From the NCBI GenBank assembly GCA_027482185.1, contig JAIXWF010000013.1, forward strand, positions 930,001 through 994,000: a stretch of DNA of 64,000 bases, in the 5' to 3' direction. The DNA comes from Opitutaceae bacterium. GTDB lineage: Bacteria > Verrucomicrobiota > Verrucomicrobiia > Opitutales > Opitutaceae. Of this stretch, positions 1 to 8,291 are shown piece by piece. How positions within the stretch are numbered: position 1 is the first letter of the stretch; each line of letters begins with the position of its first letter. The notes beneath the pieces were generated by a model. The model was not told the DNA's origin, searched no databases, and saw only the letters and a list, made by a program, of their open reading frames with translations. A program made the position numbers and the translations under genes.

Positions 1-39
1 TCCGGCCAGGGTAGCAATGAGCAATGTCGGGCGGGGCAT
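1..39 (-). CDS. 5' end of a gene running off the left edge (possible exported protein)
   Basis: Thirteen codons are visible, from an ATG at 39 leftward. They read Met-Pro-Arg-Pro-Thr and then a hydrophobic run (LLIATLAG), which looks like the start of a signal peptide. The ATG lies 8 bases after the sulfatase stop codon on the same strand, a spacing expected inside an operon. Product unknown. The short length makes this a tentative call. Confidence 0.35.
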   Translation of the reverse strand, partial: MPRPTLLIATLAG

Positions 40-47
40 GGCGAAAG

Positions 48-1472
48 TCACTCCGGCCGGGGGCGGCCGCCGCCGCGCTGGCCGCGGCGTTCCTCCGGGG
101 CAGGGGCGGAGGGATCGTGGTCGGGATTGCGGCGGGCCATCTGGGCGTTGACCGCGAGCAGGAAGGCGTCGAGGCGGGTTTCCAGTTCGGCGACGGTTTC
201 CCGGCGCGATGGCGCGAGGTCGTTTTTCTCGCCCGGATCCCGCGCGAGATCGAAGAGCCGGCGGGCGCCGGTTTCGTCCTGCCGGATCAATTTCAGCGAG
301 CCGAGAATCAACGCCGTGGCGGGTCCGCCGTTGCCCAGATCGTAGTGGGGAAAATGGAAAACGAGTTCCTCGCGGGGCCGTCGGACTTCGCCGCGGCCGG
401 TTGGATCGCGCAGCACCGGGAGCAAATTGCCGCCCTCGACACCGGCCGGCAAAGGCGCCGTCAGACCGGCCGCGGCGGCAAGGGTCGGGAGTATGTCGCA
501 GGCGGTGACGGGAACGTAGGAGCACACGTTGGCGGCGACGCCGGGACCGCGGATGAGAAACGGCACGCGTAGGCCGCCTTCCAGCACCGAGCCCTTGCCG
601 CCGGAAAGGGGCGTGTTGCCCGTCCGGCCCTGGGCGCCGTGGTCGGCGGTGTAGATGACGTAGGTCGTCGCGGCGAGGCCGAGGCGGTCGACGGCGTCGA
701 GCAGCAACGAGACCGTGCGGTCGATTTCATCGGCCTCGTGCCGCGTCGTGGCGGCATCCGGACGGCCGCCGCCCTTGCGCTCCTGATTGGGGTAGTGCGA
801 GAGCTGCAGGTAGAACGGCCGGCCGGCCGTGCGGGCGGCGGTCATGAAAGCGATCCCGCGGTCGGTCATGCCGAAGGCCTGCTTCGGATTCGGGCTGGCG
901 ACGTTGTCGGGGCCGCCGTTGCCGGTCGGTCCGTCGCTGCGGTCGAAACCGTGGCGCGCGGGATCCGTGCGGCCGACGTGCCATTTGCCGAAGTGGGCGG
1001 TCGTGTAGCCTGCGCGCTGCAGCAACTCGGCGACCGTGGTTTCCGCCGCGGGCAATTCGAGAATCGGTTCCGGCGGAATCAACGCCGTGCGCACCGGGGC
1101 GGAGTCGCGACCGAGCCCGACGAAGGTCATCCGCAGCGCGGCCGGGCTTTTGCCGGTGAACAGCGCGGCGCGCGACGGCGTGCAGCGGGGCGAGGCGGCG
1201 TAGCCGTAGGCGAACCGCATGCCGCCCTGCGCCAGACGTTCGAGCGCCGGCGTGCTGAACTCGCGGCTCCGCGACGCCGGCAGGCGGTCGTCCATGGCCA
1301 CGGAGGTGTTGGCCCAGCCCTGGGCTTCCGCCATGATAACAATGAAATTCGGGGGCGTATCCGGGGCGGCCGCGGCGCCGGACGGGGCGCGGCCGCAGAG
1401 CACGGCGGCGAGAAGCAAAATCCGGACGGGCAGCGACGGACGAGGGAGGCGCGGGCGTGGGATTCGCGGCAT
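48..1472 (-). CDS. Exported type I sulfatase, atypical metal site
   Basis: Family: alkaline-phosphatase-superfamily sulfatases, which hydrolyse sulfate esters with a formylglycine made from Cys or Ser. The 474-residue protein has an N-terminal signal peptide (about residues 15-36) and the activation motif CTPSRAALFTG, with Cys97 as the residue to be oxidised. HFGKWHVGR and YTADHG, which hold catalytic Lys/His and metal ligands, are present. The usual Asp-Asp pair in the first strand (consensus IVIMADDLGW) reads Glu-Ala here (IVIMAEAQGW), so two expected calcium ligands are missing. It follows the YHYH-PEBP gene by 10 bases and is probably cotranscribed. Substrate unknown. The fold assignment is firm; activity is doubtful. 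Confidence 0.9.
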   Translation of the reverse strand: MPRIPRPRLPRPSLPVRILLLAAVLCGRAPSGAAAAPDTPPNFIVIMAEAQGWANTSVAMDDRLPASRSREFSTPALERLAQGGMRFAYGYAASPRCTPSRAALFTGKSPAALRMTFVGLGRDSAPVRTALIPPEPILELPAAETTVAELLQRAGYTTAHFGKWHVGRTDPARHGFDRSDGPTGNGGPDNVASPNPKQAFGMTDRGIAFMTAARTAGRPFYLQLSHYPNQERKGGGRPDAATTRHEADEIDRTVSLLLDAVDRLGLAATTYVIYTADHGAQGRTGNTPLSGGKGSVLEGGLRVPFLIRGPGVAANVCSYVPVTACDILPTLAAAAGLTAPLPAGVEGGNLLPVLRDPTGRGEVRRPREELVFHFPHYDLGNGGPATALILGSLKLIRQDETGARRLFDLARDPGEKNDLAPSRRETVAELETRLDAFLLAVNAQMARRNPDHDPSAPAPEERRGQRGGGRPRPE

Positions 1473-1482
1473 CGGATAGGTG

Positions 1483-3156
1483 TCAGCGGGTCGGGTTGCG
1501 TTTCGGCTCCGGGGTTTGGCCGTCGCGGGAGTAGTGGACGCGGCAAACCGCGGTGCCGAGCGTGACGTTCTTGAGGGCGGCGAGCAGGACGTCGCGGCTC
1601 ACTTTGTCAGGCGGCGCGGCGAGGTCCAGCGGTTGCGACAATGCGTACAACGTCAGGGTGTAGGATTTCATCCCCGGCCCTTTGGAGTGCGGCGGCGCAT
1701 AGCCGACGCGGCGGTTGACGCCGTTGTTGCCAAGGATGCCGATGCCGGAGCTGTCGGCCGGCAACGCGTGGGCGTCCGCCGGGATGTTGTAGAGCGTCCA
1801 ATACCACTTCGTTTTTCCTTCCGGATCGAGGTGGTCCATCACGAGCGCGAAACTGCGGGTGCCGGCCGGAGCGCCCTGCCATTCGAGCGGCGGGGAAACA
1901 CCGCGGCCGTCGCCGGTGAACTCGACCGGCAATTGGCCGTCGGTCCCGAGAGCCGGGCAGAGGAGCGCAAATCCGGCCGCAGGCGATGCCGTTGCCGGTG
2001 TTGCGGGCGGAGCGGTGCGCGCGTTCGCCGATTTCTTGGGTTCGCTGGGCGGACGCTTCTTTTTGCCGCCTTCGGGTCCACCGCCACCACCGCCACCGCG
2101 GCGACTCTCTGGAGAATAGACGGCCTCGCGCCGGGTGCCGTCGGCATCGGCGAATCGGAACTTCCAGCTGCCGTCGCCGGCGGCCGCGTAGTCGACGGAC
2201 GCGGGGCGGTCGCGCACCTCGTAGCGGAGCGCGAAACTGCGTTCGTCTTCGGCGGCGGTGAACCCCGTGATCCGGGCGCCGCGGAGGGCGGTGAGCGCGG
2301 CGCGCACGCCTTGGGCGCGCGGTTGGGGATCGACCTGGCCTTCGCGCTCCGTCACGACGCCGCGGAAGCCGCCGTTGACGTAGGGATACTGCTTCGAGGC
2401 ATGGTAGTGATAGCCGAGTGCCGGCGTGTTGTGACCGCGCCAGGCATCGAGGTCGAGCGGAGCGGTGCCGTCGGGTTCGGTCAGGCCGTAAATCGGGTAG
2501 CCGTCGAGCGCGACCGCGATGGGCACCGCGGGACCGACGACGGATTGCAGATGGAGCGGCGCCACATGGTAGTGGTAGTCGTCGGCGCGACCGCAGTGGC
2601 CGCCCCATTGGTCGAGCTCGCCGATTTCCTGGGACAGTTCGCCGCGGTTGTTCTGCGGGTTGAAGATCGGGATGCCGTTGGCGGCGAGGGCGATCGCGCC
2701 GCGCAGGAAGCGGTCGCGGATCGAAATACCCGTTACCGCCGGGACGGGCTGCAGCGGAATGCGCCACGCGTTTGCCCCGACATAGGGTTGGGGCAGGGGA
2801 ACCTGCTGTTGCCACGCCGTGATGCCGACCATCATGCCGTGGGTCGGCAGGCCGTTGCTTTCGACGTAGAGGTAGTCCCGGTCCCAGCGCAGGGCGACGC
2901 GCGGAGCAAAGGGGAGAAACACGCGGGCCAGCGCCGGGCGCGCGTCCACGGCGGCCGACGGCGCGGGCTCGGCCCGGGCAATCCGCCAGCCGGGCAGGGT
3001 GGCGGCGGGCGGCGCGACCGTGCGGTCGTAAACGGGGTGGCCATGATGCTCGGCCGAGCTGTGGGCGAAGGCGGTGGCCGCGATGGAAAAACCGAGCCAC
3101 AGCAGCGCCCGCCGGCACCGGAACCGGGAACGCGTGCGGAGCGGGAGCTGTTTCAT
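1483..3156 (-). CDS. Exported YHYH-domain protein fused to a PEBP/YbhB-like domain
   Basis: The protein is 557 residues from the ATG at 3156, chosen because a signal peptide (RRALLWLGFSIAATAFA) follows directly and the longer frame would run through the divergent promoter. The N-terminal half is a YHYH domain: it has DDYHYHVAP and GYHYHAS and a typical surrounding GYPIYG segment. A glycine- and lysine-rich linker (about residues 350-385) leads to a phosphatidylethanolamine-binding-protein domain of the YbhB/YbcL type (PPLEWQGAPAGTRSFAL, DHLDPEG, YNIPAD, YAPPHSKGPG). Molecular function of YHYH domains is not established. It diverges from the CusR-like regulator, so metal-linked expression is plausible. 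It probably leads an operon with the sulfatase. Confidence 0.9.
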   Translation of the reverse strand: MKQLPLRTRSRFRCRRALLWLGFSIAATAFAHSSAEHHGHPVYDRTVAPPAATLPGWRIARAEPAPSAAVDARPALARVFLPFAPRVALRWDRDYLYVESNGLPTHGMMVGITAWQQQVPLPQPYVGANAWRIPLQPVPAVTGISIRDRFLRGAIALAANGIPIFNPQNNRGELSQEIGELDQWGGHCGRADDYHYHVAPLHLQSVVGPAVPIAVALDGYPIYGLTEPDGTAPLDLDAWRGHNTPALGYHYHASKQYPYVNGGFRGVVTEREGQVDPQPRAQGVRAALTALRGARITGFTAAEDERSFALRYEVRDRPASVDYAAAGDGSWKFRFADADGTRREAVYSPESRRGGGGGGGPEGGKKKRPPSEPKKSANARTAPPATPATASPAAGFALLCPALGTDGQLPVEFTGDGRGVSPPLEWQGAPAGTRSFALVMDHLDPEGKTKWYWTLYNIPADAHALPADSSGIGILGNNGVNRRVGYAPPHSKGPGMKSYTLTLYALSQPLDLAAPPDKVSRDVLLAALKNVTLGTAVCRVHYSRDGQTPEPKRNPTR

Positions 3157-3202
3157 GGCCCGGAACCTAGCACGGCGGGATGACGGCTCCGCGCGGGAAC
3201 CG

Positions 3203-3258
3203 ATGACGGTTTTGTCATTTTGGGCCTGGCGGGGAGCCATGAAAGGACTGTCATTTTT
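3203..3258. promoter_or_regulatory. CusR/CopR-box-like operator in the divergent spacer
   Basis: ATGAC-N6-GTCAT spans 3203-3218 and continues as TTGTCATTTTGG. The known CusR/CopR box is AAAATGACAANNTTGTCATTTT, so the right half (TTGTCATTTT) matches exactly and the left half matches at ATGAC. A second half-site (CTGTCATTTTTGG) begins 36 bases further on, at 3249. The site lies between the YHYH gene and the regulator gene, so it could control both. Binding is inferred, not shown. Confidence 0.6.
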
Positions 3259-3301
3259 GGCCGCTTGACCCCGGCCGCGCCCCGCCGGGAAGTGGGAGCC
3301 G

Positions 3302-3985
3302 GTGAAAATCCTGGTGATGGAGGACGACAAGAAGTTGGCGGGTCTGGTCCGGAAAGGACTGGAGGCGCAGGGCTTCACCGTCGATGCATGCGCGCACGGC
3401 GACGACGCGTTCGCCTTGGCAACCACGCGGCCCTACGACGCTCTCGTGCTCGATATCATGGTGCCGGGCCGGGACGGACTCAGCATTTTGCGGCAGCTGC
3501 GCGAGCAGCGCGTGACCGTGCCGGTCGTGCTGGTGACCGCGCGCAGCGCCCTGAACGAGCGGGTCGAGGGCCTCAACCTCGGCGCGGACGACTACCTCGT
3601 GAAGCCCTTCTACGTCGACGAATTGGTGGCGCGCCTGCACGCCGTCGTGCGCCGCTCCGCCGGCAACGCGCCGACGCTGCTGCGCAACGGCGACGTCAGC
3701 GTCAATTTGCTCACGCGCGAAACGCGGGTGGGCGACACCAAGGTGGAGCTGACCAGCCGGGAGTTCGCGCTGCTCTCGCACCTGCTGCGGTCGCCGGGGC
3801 GAACGTATTCGCGGGCGCAGCTCTGCGAGCACGTGTGGAATTACCATTTCGATCCCGGCACCAATTTGGTCGACGTGTACGTGCAGCGGGTGCGGCGCAA
3901 ACTGGGCGGCGACGATACGACCTCGCCGATCGAGACGGTGCGCGGGGTCGGCTACCGGGCCCGCGCGGTCCCGGCGCAGCCGTGA
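3302..3985 (+). CDS. OmpR-family response regulator, CusR/CopR-like
   Basis: 227 residues from a GTG at 3302. The receiver domain (1-118) has the acidic pair Glu7/Asp8-9, phospho-acceptor Asp51 (LVLDIMVPGRDG) and Lys101 (YLVKPF). The C-terminal winged helix (about 128-224) has the OmpR signature, ending RVRRKLGGD then VRGVGYRA. Overall it resembles heavy-metal regulators such as CusR and CopR, and the box upstream supports this. Its stop overlaps the GTG start of the kinase gene by three bases (GTGA), so the two proteins are translationally coupled partners. Signal (copper, silver or another stress) is inferred. Confidence 0.92.
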   Translation: MKILVMEDDKKLAGLVRKGLEAQGFTVDACAHGDDAFALATTRPYDALVLDIMVPGRDGLSILRQLREQRVTVPVVLVTARSALNERVEGLNLGADDYLVKPFYVDELVARLHAVVRRSAGNAPTLLRNGDVSVNLLTRETRVGDTKVELTSREFALLSHLLRSPGRTYSRAQLCEHVWNYHFDPGTNLVDVYVQRVRRKLGGDDTTSPIETVRGVGYRARAVPAQP

Positions 3986-5466
3986 ATTCGTTCCGCAACC
4001 GGCTCGCGCTCGGCGTGGGGGCGACGACGGCCCTGCTGCTCGTCACGGGCGGATGGGTCGCGTGGGAGGTGACGGCCAAGTTCAACGTGGAGCGCCTCGA
4101 CCGCGACCTGCGCCACTTGGCCGAGGGCAACCTCGAGCGCGTGATGGATGCGAGCCACTGGACGCGGTTGGACCGTTCGCTCGCGTTTCTCGCCGGTTCG
4201 GACCGGCCGCAGGCCTGTGTGCTGTGGGTGCGAAACCACGGGCGCGAGGTGTTCCGCTCGGCGCAGTGGCCCGCCGGGATTTTGCCCGAAAAGTTGCCCG
4301 AGCCCACCCTTTACGCCGGGGGCAAGACGGTCGACCCGGTGCCGCCTCCGCCCCGGCCCGGCGCGCTGTCGGCGTCCAATCCGCGCCTCCCGGCCAAGGA
4401 ACCGCTCTTCGTCACGCTGGAGGCCGACGGCAGCACGTGGCGCGTGGCCGTGACGGGCAATCCGTACACGACCTTCGTGCTGGCGGCGAATCTGGACGAG
4501 ATGGACGGCGACTTGGCGCGCCTCCGCAACCGCCTGCTGATGGTTCTCCCTGCCGTGCTCATCGTGGTGGCGGCGGTGGCCTGGTGGCTCGCCTCCCGGG
4601 CCCTCCGGCCCGTGCACACGCTGGCGGAGGCCGCGGAGTCCATCACGGCCGAAGGACTCGACCGCCGCATCGTCGCGCCGGTCCAGGACCGCGAATTCGA
4701 GCGGCTCGTGCGGGTGTTCAACGCGATGCTCGACCGCCTCGAGCAGGGTTTCCACCAGGCGCGGCGATTCAGCGCGGATGCTTCGCACGAACTCAAGACC
4801 CCGCTGGCCCTGCTGCAGGCGCAGCTCGAGGAGGCGCTGCGCGCGGCTTCGCCCGGGTCCGCGGCCGAGCGGACCTATTCCAGCCTGCTCGAGGACGTGC
4901 AGCGGCTGAAGGCGATCCTCGAGAAACTGCTGTTGCTGGCGCTGGCCGACAGCGGCCGGTTGGCCCTGCAGCGCCAACCCATGGATCTCGCGGCCATGCT
5001 CGGCGATATTGTCGAGGATGCGGCGGCCGCCGCGCCGGGTCTGCGGATCGATCTGGTGGCGCCGGCCGGGGCAACGGTCGCCGCCGATGCCGTGCTGCTG
5101 GAGCAGGCCCTGCAGAATCTCATGGTCAACGCGGCCAAGTACAACCGAACCGGCGGGCGGATTTCGGTGACGTTGGCGGACGGACCCGAGACGGTCCGCA
5201 TCGCCGTGGGCAACACCGGGCCCGGCATCCCGCCCGCGGCGCAGGGCCGCATCTTCGAGCGTTTCTTCCGCGGCGACCCTGCGCGCTCCGGCCCGGAGGC
5301 AGGCGGCACGGGGCTCGGCCTCAGCCTCGCCCGCGAGATCGTGCGGGCGCACGGCGGCGAACTGGTGCTCGCCGCGAGCATGGACGGGTGGACGGAGTTC
5401 GCCTGCACGCTGCCGCGGGTCCCGGATCAGGCCGGCGGCGGCCGCACCGTGCCGGCGGCGACGTAG
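3982..5466 (+). CDS. Membrane sensor histidine kinase partner of the CusR-like regulator
   Basis: 494 residues from GTG at 3982. A first membrane segment lies at about 9-28 and a second at about 185-205, enclosing a sensor region of about 155 residues outside the membrane. HAMP follows, then HisKA with phospho-acceptor His269 (DASHELKTPLALLQ), then the ATPase domain with N box (NLMVNAAKYN), G1 (NTGPGIP) and G2 (GTGLGLSLAREIV). The layout matches CusS-type metal sensors. The 3' end overlaps the convergent GntR gene by 40 bases. The periplasmic part shows no obvious Met/His-rich copper-binding cluster, so the ligand is unknown. Confidence 0.92.
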   Translation: MNSFRNRLALGVGATTALLLVTGGWVAWEVTAKFNVERLDRDLRHLAEGNLERVMDASHWTRLDRSLAFLAGSDRPQACVLWVRNHGREVFRSAQWPAGILPEKLPEPTLYAGGKTVDPVPPPPRPGALSASNPRLPAKEPLFVTLEADGSTWRVAVTGNPYTTFVLAANLDEMDGDLARLRNRLLMVLPAVLIVVAAVAWWLASRALRPVHTLAEAAESITAEGLDRRIVAPVQDREFERLVRVFNAMLDRLEQGFHQARRFSADASHELKTPLALLQAQLEEALRAASPGSAAERTYSSLLEDVQRLKAILEKLLLLALADSGRLALQRQPMDLAAMLGDIVEDAAAAAPGLRIDLVAPAGATVAADAVLLEQALQNLMVNAAKYNRTGGRISVTLADGPETVRIAVGNTGPGIPPAAQGRIFERFFRGDPARSGPEAGGTGLGLSLAREIVRAHGGELVLAASMDGWTEFACTLPRVPDQAGGGRTVPAAT

Positions 5467-6506
5467 CGCGGGAAAATCAGGCTGGGCTCGGGCGGGAGGA
5501 AGCCCTGGTTCACCATCTGGAGCATCAGCCGCGAGAGGCGGTGGGCGAACGTCTCCCCCTCGAAGCGGTAGTGCGAGATGCCGTTTTCGAAGAGGTGGTC
5601 GTGGTCGCGCGCCACGAGCGACAGCGTATCCGGAACCTTGATGCCGCGCTTCAGCAGGTGCATGACCACCGAAAACACGTGCGCCGGCTTGGCGACGAGC
5701 AGGGCGGTCGGCGGCGGCGGCTGGGCGAAGAGCGCGTCCAGTTTCGCCGCGAGGCCCGCCGCGGTCCCGGAGTGCCGCACCACGATCCCGCCGCCGGCGG
5801 GCAGGCCCTCCCGGAAGCCGGCTTCGCTCGCCAGGTCGCCGGCGGCGTTGGCGTCGGGGACGAGGAACGCGATGCGCCGGTGGCCCTTGGCCCGCAGCAC
5901 GCCGGCGGCGTGGCGGCAGACGGACCGGTAGTCCACGTCGAGCGACGGCAGGCGCACATCGGGATGGCAGGAACCCAATACGAGCGCGGGCGTCGGCCCG
6001 GCGGCAAACCACTCCTGCAGTTCGCGGCCGAGGGAGAGCAGGACGCAGCAGAAGACGCGGTTCTGCCGCAGGAAGGCCTCGATTTTCCGGCGCTGCGCGG
6101 CGGCGCTGCGGGCGGCGCAGACCAGGACCTCGGTGCCGAAGCCGTGCTCGGCGAGATGCGCGCGCATCTCGCTGATGCCGCGGTAGGCGGTGAGTGTCAT
6201 GTGCGCGAGGGGCTGCCGCGTCACGAGCACGACCAGCCGGTTGCGCGCGGGGGCGGGATCGACGCCGCCGGCGAGCAGGCGGTTGCGCCGACCCTGGCGG
6301 ATCTCGATCAGGCCGGACTTGGCGAGCTGGCGCAGGGCGGCGCGGACGGTCGGCCGGCTCACCTGGAAGAGTTCGCAGAGCCGGCGCTCGCTCGGGAGGT
6401 ACTCTTCCCACATGCGCTCGGCGACGGCTTTGCGGATCGCGGCCGCGGTCTGGGCCGAGAGCGAGAGGCGGCGGGGCAGGTCGAGGACGCCGGGTTGGCT
6501 GCTCAT
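5427..6506 (-). CDS. GntR-type regulator with LacI-like sugar-binding domain
   Basis: 359 residues. The N-terminal winged helix (about 12-78) shows the GntR pattern: LPSERRLCELFQVSRPTVRAALRQL, then a wing reading GLIEIRQGRRN. The rest resembles periplasmic-binding/LacI ligand domains (FLVPDANAAGDLASEAGF, LVARDHD), the type seen in AraR-like GntR proteins that sense sugars. It diverges from the aldolase gene at 6564 across 57 bases that hold inverted repeats. A 19-bp motif shared with other promoters of the locus overlaps its own start codon, suggesting autoregulation. It is the best candidate for the local regulator of 6564-29211. The ligand is unknown. Confidence 0.88.
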   Translation of the reverse strand: MSSQPGVLDLPRRLSLSAQTAAAIRKAVAERMWEEYLPSERRLCELFQVSRPTVRAALRQLAKSGLIEIRQGRRNRLLAGGVDPAPARNRLVVLVTRQPLAHMTLTAYRGISEMRAHLAEHGFGTEVLVCAARSAAAQRRKIEAFLRQNRVFCCVLLSLGRELQEWFAAGPTPALVLGSCHPDVRLPSLDVDYRSVCRHAAGVLRAKGHRRIAFLVPDANAAGDLASEAGFREGLPAGGGIVVRHSGTAAGLAAKLDALFAQPPPPTALLVAKPAHVFSVVMHLLKRGIKVPDTLSLVARDHDHLFENGISHYRFEGETFAHRLSRLMLQMVNQGFLPPEPSLIFPRYVAAGTVRPPPA

Positions 6507-6518
6507 AGGATGTTACCA
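6500..6518 (+). promoter_or_regulatory. Candidate operator, copy 1 (TGCTCA-N6-GTTACCA)
   Basis: The sequence is TGCTCATAGGATGTTACCA. It differs at one base in the left half from TGGTCA-N6-GTTACC(A/T), which is found exactly at 16114 and 17977. It overlaps the GntR start codon. Two further inverted repeats follow in the same spacer: GGAAC-N6-GTTCC at 6521-6536 and CCGTT-N4-AACGG at 6535-6548. Which of these is bound is not known. Confidence 0.5.
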
Positions 6519-6563
6519 GTGGAACGGGGTAGTTCCGTTGGCGAACGGGAATTTCATCGGCCC

Positions 6564-7463
6564 ATGACTTCTCCTGCCCGGATTTCCTTCTGGTCCGCCG
6601 TGCCGACGCCGCTCACTGCCGGCCTCCAGGTCGACGAAGCTTCGGTCGGCCGCATGGTCGAGGCCGCGGTCGCCGACGGCATGGAAGGTCTCTTTGTCGC
6701 GGGGACCTGCGGCGAGGGGCCCTGGTTGCCGGACCGCGAGCGCCGGCGCCTCGTCGCCGCCGCGGTCGCCGCTTCCGCGGGCCGCCTGCGCATCGCCGTG
6801 CAGGTCTCGGACAATTCCGTGCCGCGGATCCTCGACAACGCCGCGATGGCGGCGGAAGGCGGGGCCGACTACGCGATCATCGCGCCGCCGGCGGTGATGC
6901 TCAACGCCACGCCCGACCGGATCGTCGCGCTGTTCGCCGAGGCGGCGCAGTCCAGCCCGTTGCCCGTCGGCATCTACGATCTCGGGCGGCACCGGCCGAT
7001 CGCGATTCCGCAGGAGCGGCTGAAAGAACTTTATCTGCTCCCCCAGGTGAAGCTGGTGAAGGACAGTTCGGGTTCGCCGGAGCGTCGGGCCGCGGCGCTG
7101 GCCGCCAAAACCCAACGGCCGGAACTGCGGCTGTTCAACGGCGACGAATTCCGCTGCCTCGAATATTTGCAGGCCGGCTACGACAGCTGCCTCTTCGGCG
7201 GTGCGGCGGCGGTGGCGCCCCAGCTCCGGCGGATCGGCGCGCTCTTCGCCGCGGGCCGTATGGCCGAGGCGGCCGCGGAGGAGGCCGAGATGAAGCGGGC
7301 GCTTTTCGGTATCTACGGCGGCGAGCAGATCGCCTGCTGGCTCACGGGCTTGAAGTATTACATGGTCCAACGCGGTCTCTTCACGACGTCGGCCAGTTTT
7401 CTCGGTTATCCGCTGACCGACGAGTGCCGCGCCTTCATCGAACGCTACGCCGCCGCGGCCTGA
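6564..7463 (+). CDS. Dihydrodipicolinate synthase / N-acetylneuraminate lyase family protein
   Basis: 299 residues, a full-length class I TIM-barrel aldolase. Schiff-base Lys166 (VKLVKDSSG), catalytic Tyr138 (GIYDLG) and the substrate-carboxylate loop GTCGEG (47-52, GTTGE in DapA) are visible. Family members cleave or make 2-keto acids: NanA, KDG aldolase, KdgD and DapA. In this neighbourhood a catabolic 2-keto-3-deoxy acid or sialic-acid role is more likely than lysine synthesis. It is the first gene rightward from the GntR regulator. The exact substrate cannot be read from the sequence. Confidence 0.9.
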   Translation: MTSPARISFWSAVPTPLTAGLQVDEASVGRMVEAAVADGMEGLFVAGTCGEGPWLPDRERRRLVAAAVAASAGRLRIAVQVSDNSVPRILDNAAMAAEGGADYAIIAPPAVMLNATPDRIVALFAEAAQSSPLPVGIYDLGRHRPIAIPQERLKELYLLPQVKLVKDSSGSPERRAAALAAKTQRPELRLFNGDEFRCLEYLQAGYDSCLFGGAAAVAPQLRRIGALFAAGRMAEAAAEEAEMKRALFGIYGGEQIACWLTGLKYYMVQRGLFTTSASFLGYPLTDECRAFIERYAAAA

Positions 7464-7509
7464 GCAAAAAAGGGCTGCACCGAGCGGTCCGCCTGCCATC
7501 AACACGCCC

Positions 7510-8283
7510 ATGCCGTCCGCCGTTCCGCCCGTGGCTTCCCTCCCGTTGCGCGCCGTCGTCACCGGCGGCGCCACCAACATCGGACGCGCGATCACGGAAT
7601 CGCTGCTCGCCCGCGGCGCGCGCGTCGCGGTCGGCCAGCGCAATCTCGGACCGGCGGAGCGCCTCGTGGCGCGCTACGGCGATCGTGTGATCCCAATTCG
7701 CGTCGACGTCGGCGACCCGGCGGATTGCGCCCGCTTTATCGCGGCCGCGGCCGCGGCGCTCGGCGGGATCGACGTGCTGGTGAACAACGCCGCCGTGACC
7801 GGCCCCGGTGTGATCGCGCGTTTGGCCGAAGTCACTCCGGAGCATTTCCGCTGGGTGACGGACGTGAATCTCGGCGGCGTGATCTTCTGCTCGCAGGCGG
7901 CGGTGCCGCACCTGCGGGCCGCGGGCGGCGGGGTGATCGTGCACATTTCCTCGATCAACGCCGTGCGTCCGCAGGCCGGAGCCCTCGTCTACGCCGCGAC
8001 CAAGGCGGCGCTCACATCGGTCACGCAATCGATGGCGCGCGAGCTCGCGCCCGACGGCATCCGCGTCGTCGCCGTCGCCCCGGGCGACATCATGAACGAC
8101 GAGGAACGCGCCGACGAGGCCGCCATGGCGGCCAAGGGCGCCGGCGCCGACGTGCGCAACCAGACCCCGCTCGGCCGCGGGCGCACGGCCGATATCGGCG
8201 AGACAGTCGCGTTTATCTGCTCGCCCGGCGCGCGCTTTGTCACCGGCACGACCTGGGTCGTGGACGGCGGTTTGCTCGCATGA
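7510..8283 (+). CDS. Short-chain dehydrogenase/reductase
   Basis: 257 residues, classical SDR length. Cofactor motif TGGATNIG (18-25), NNAAV (92-96), and the active site Ser148-Tyr161-Lys165 (HISSIN, then YAATK) are all present, as is the C-terminal GTTWVVDGG. It follows the aldolase by 46 bases on the same strand. SDRs next to FAH-family hydrolases and 2-keto-3-deoxy aldolases commonly oxidise sugar acids or 2-keto-3-deoxy acids; that is the role I infer. NAD versus NADP preference is not clear. Confidence 0.9.
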   Translation: MPSAVPPVASLPLRAVVTGGATNIGRAITESLLARGARVAVGQRNLGPAERLVARYGDRVIPIRVDVGDPADCARFIAAAAAALGGIDVLVNNAAVTGPGVIARLAEVTPEHFRWVTDVNLGGVIFCSQAAVPHLRAAGGGVIVHISSINAVRPQAGALVYAATKAALTSVTQSMARELAPDGIRVVAVAPGDIMNDEERADEAAMAAKGAGADVRNQTPLGRGRTADIGETVAFICSPGARFVTGTTWVVDGGLLA

Positions 8284-8291
8284 GCCGCCGG

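Noticed and set aside
6564-7463. Lysine-biosynthetic DapA assignment
   Set aside because: Active-site Lys and Tyr fit the whole family, but the catabolic neighbours and shared operator argue against a lysine role; substrate left open.
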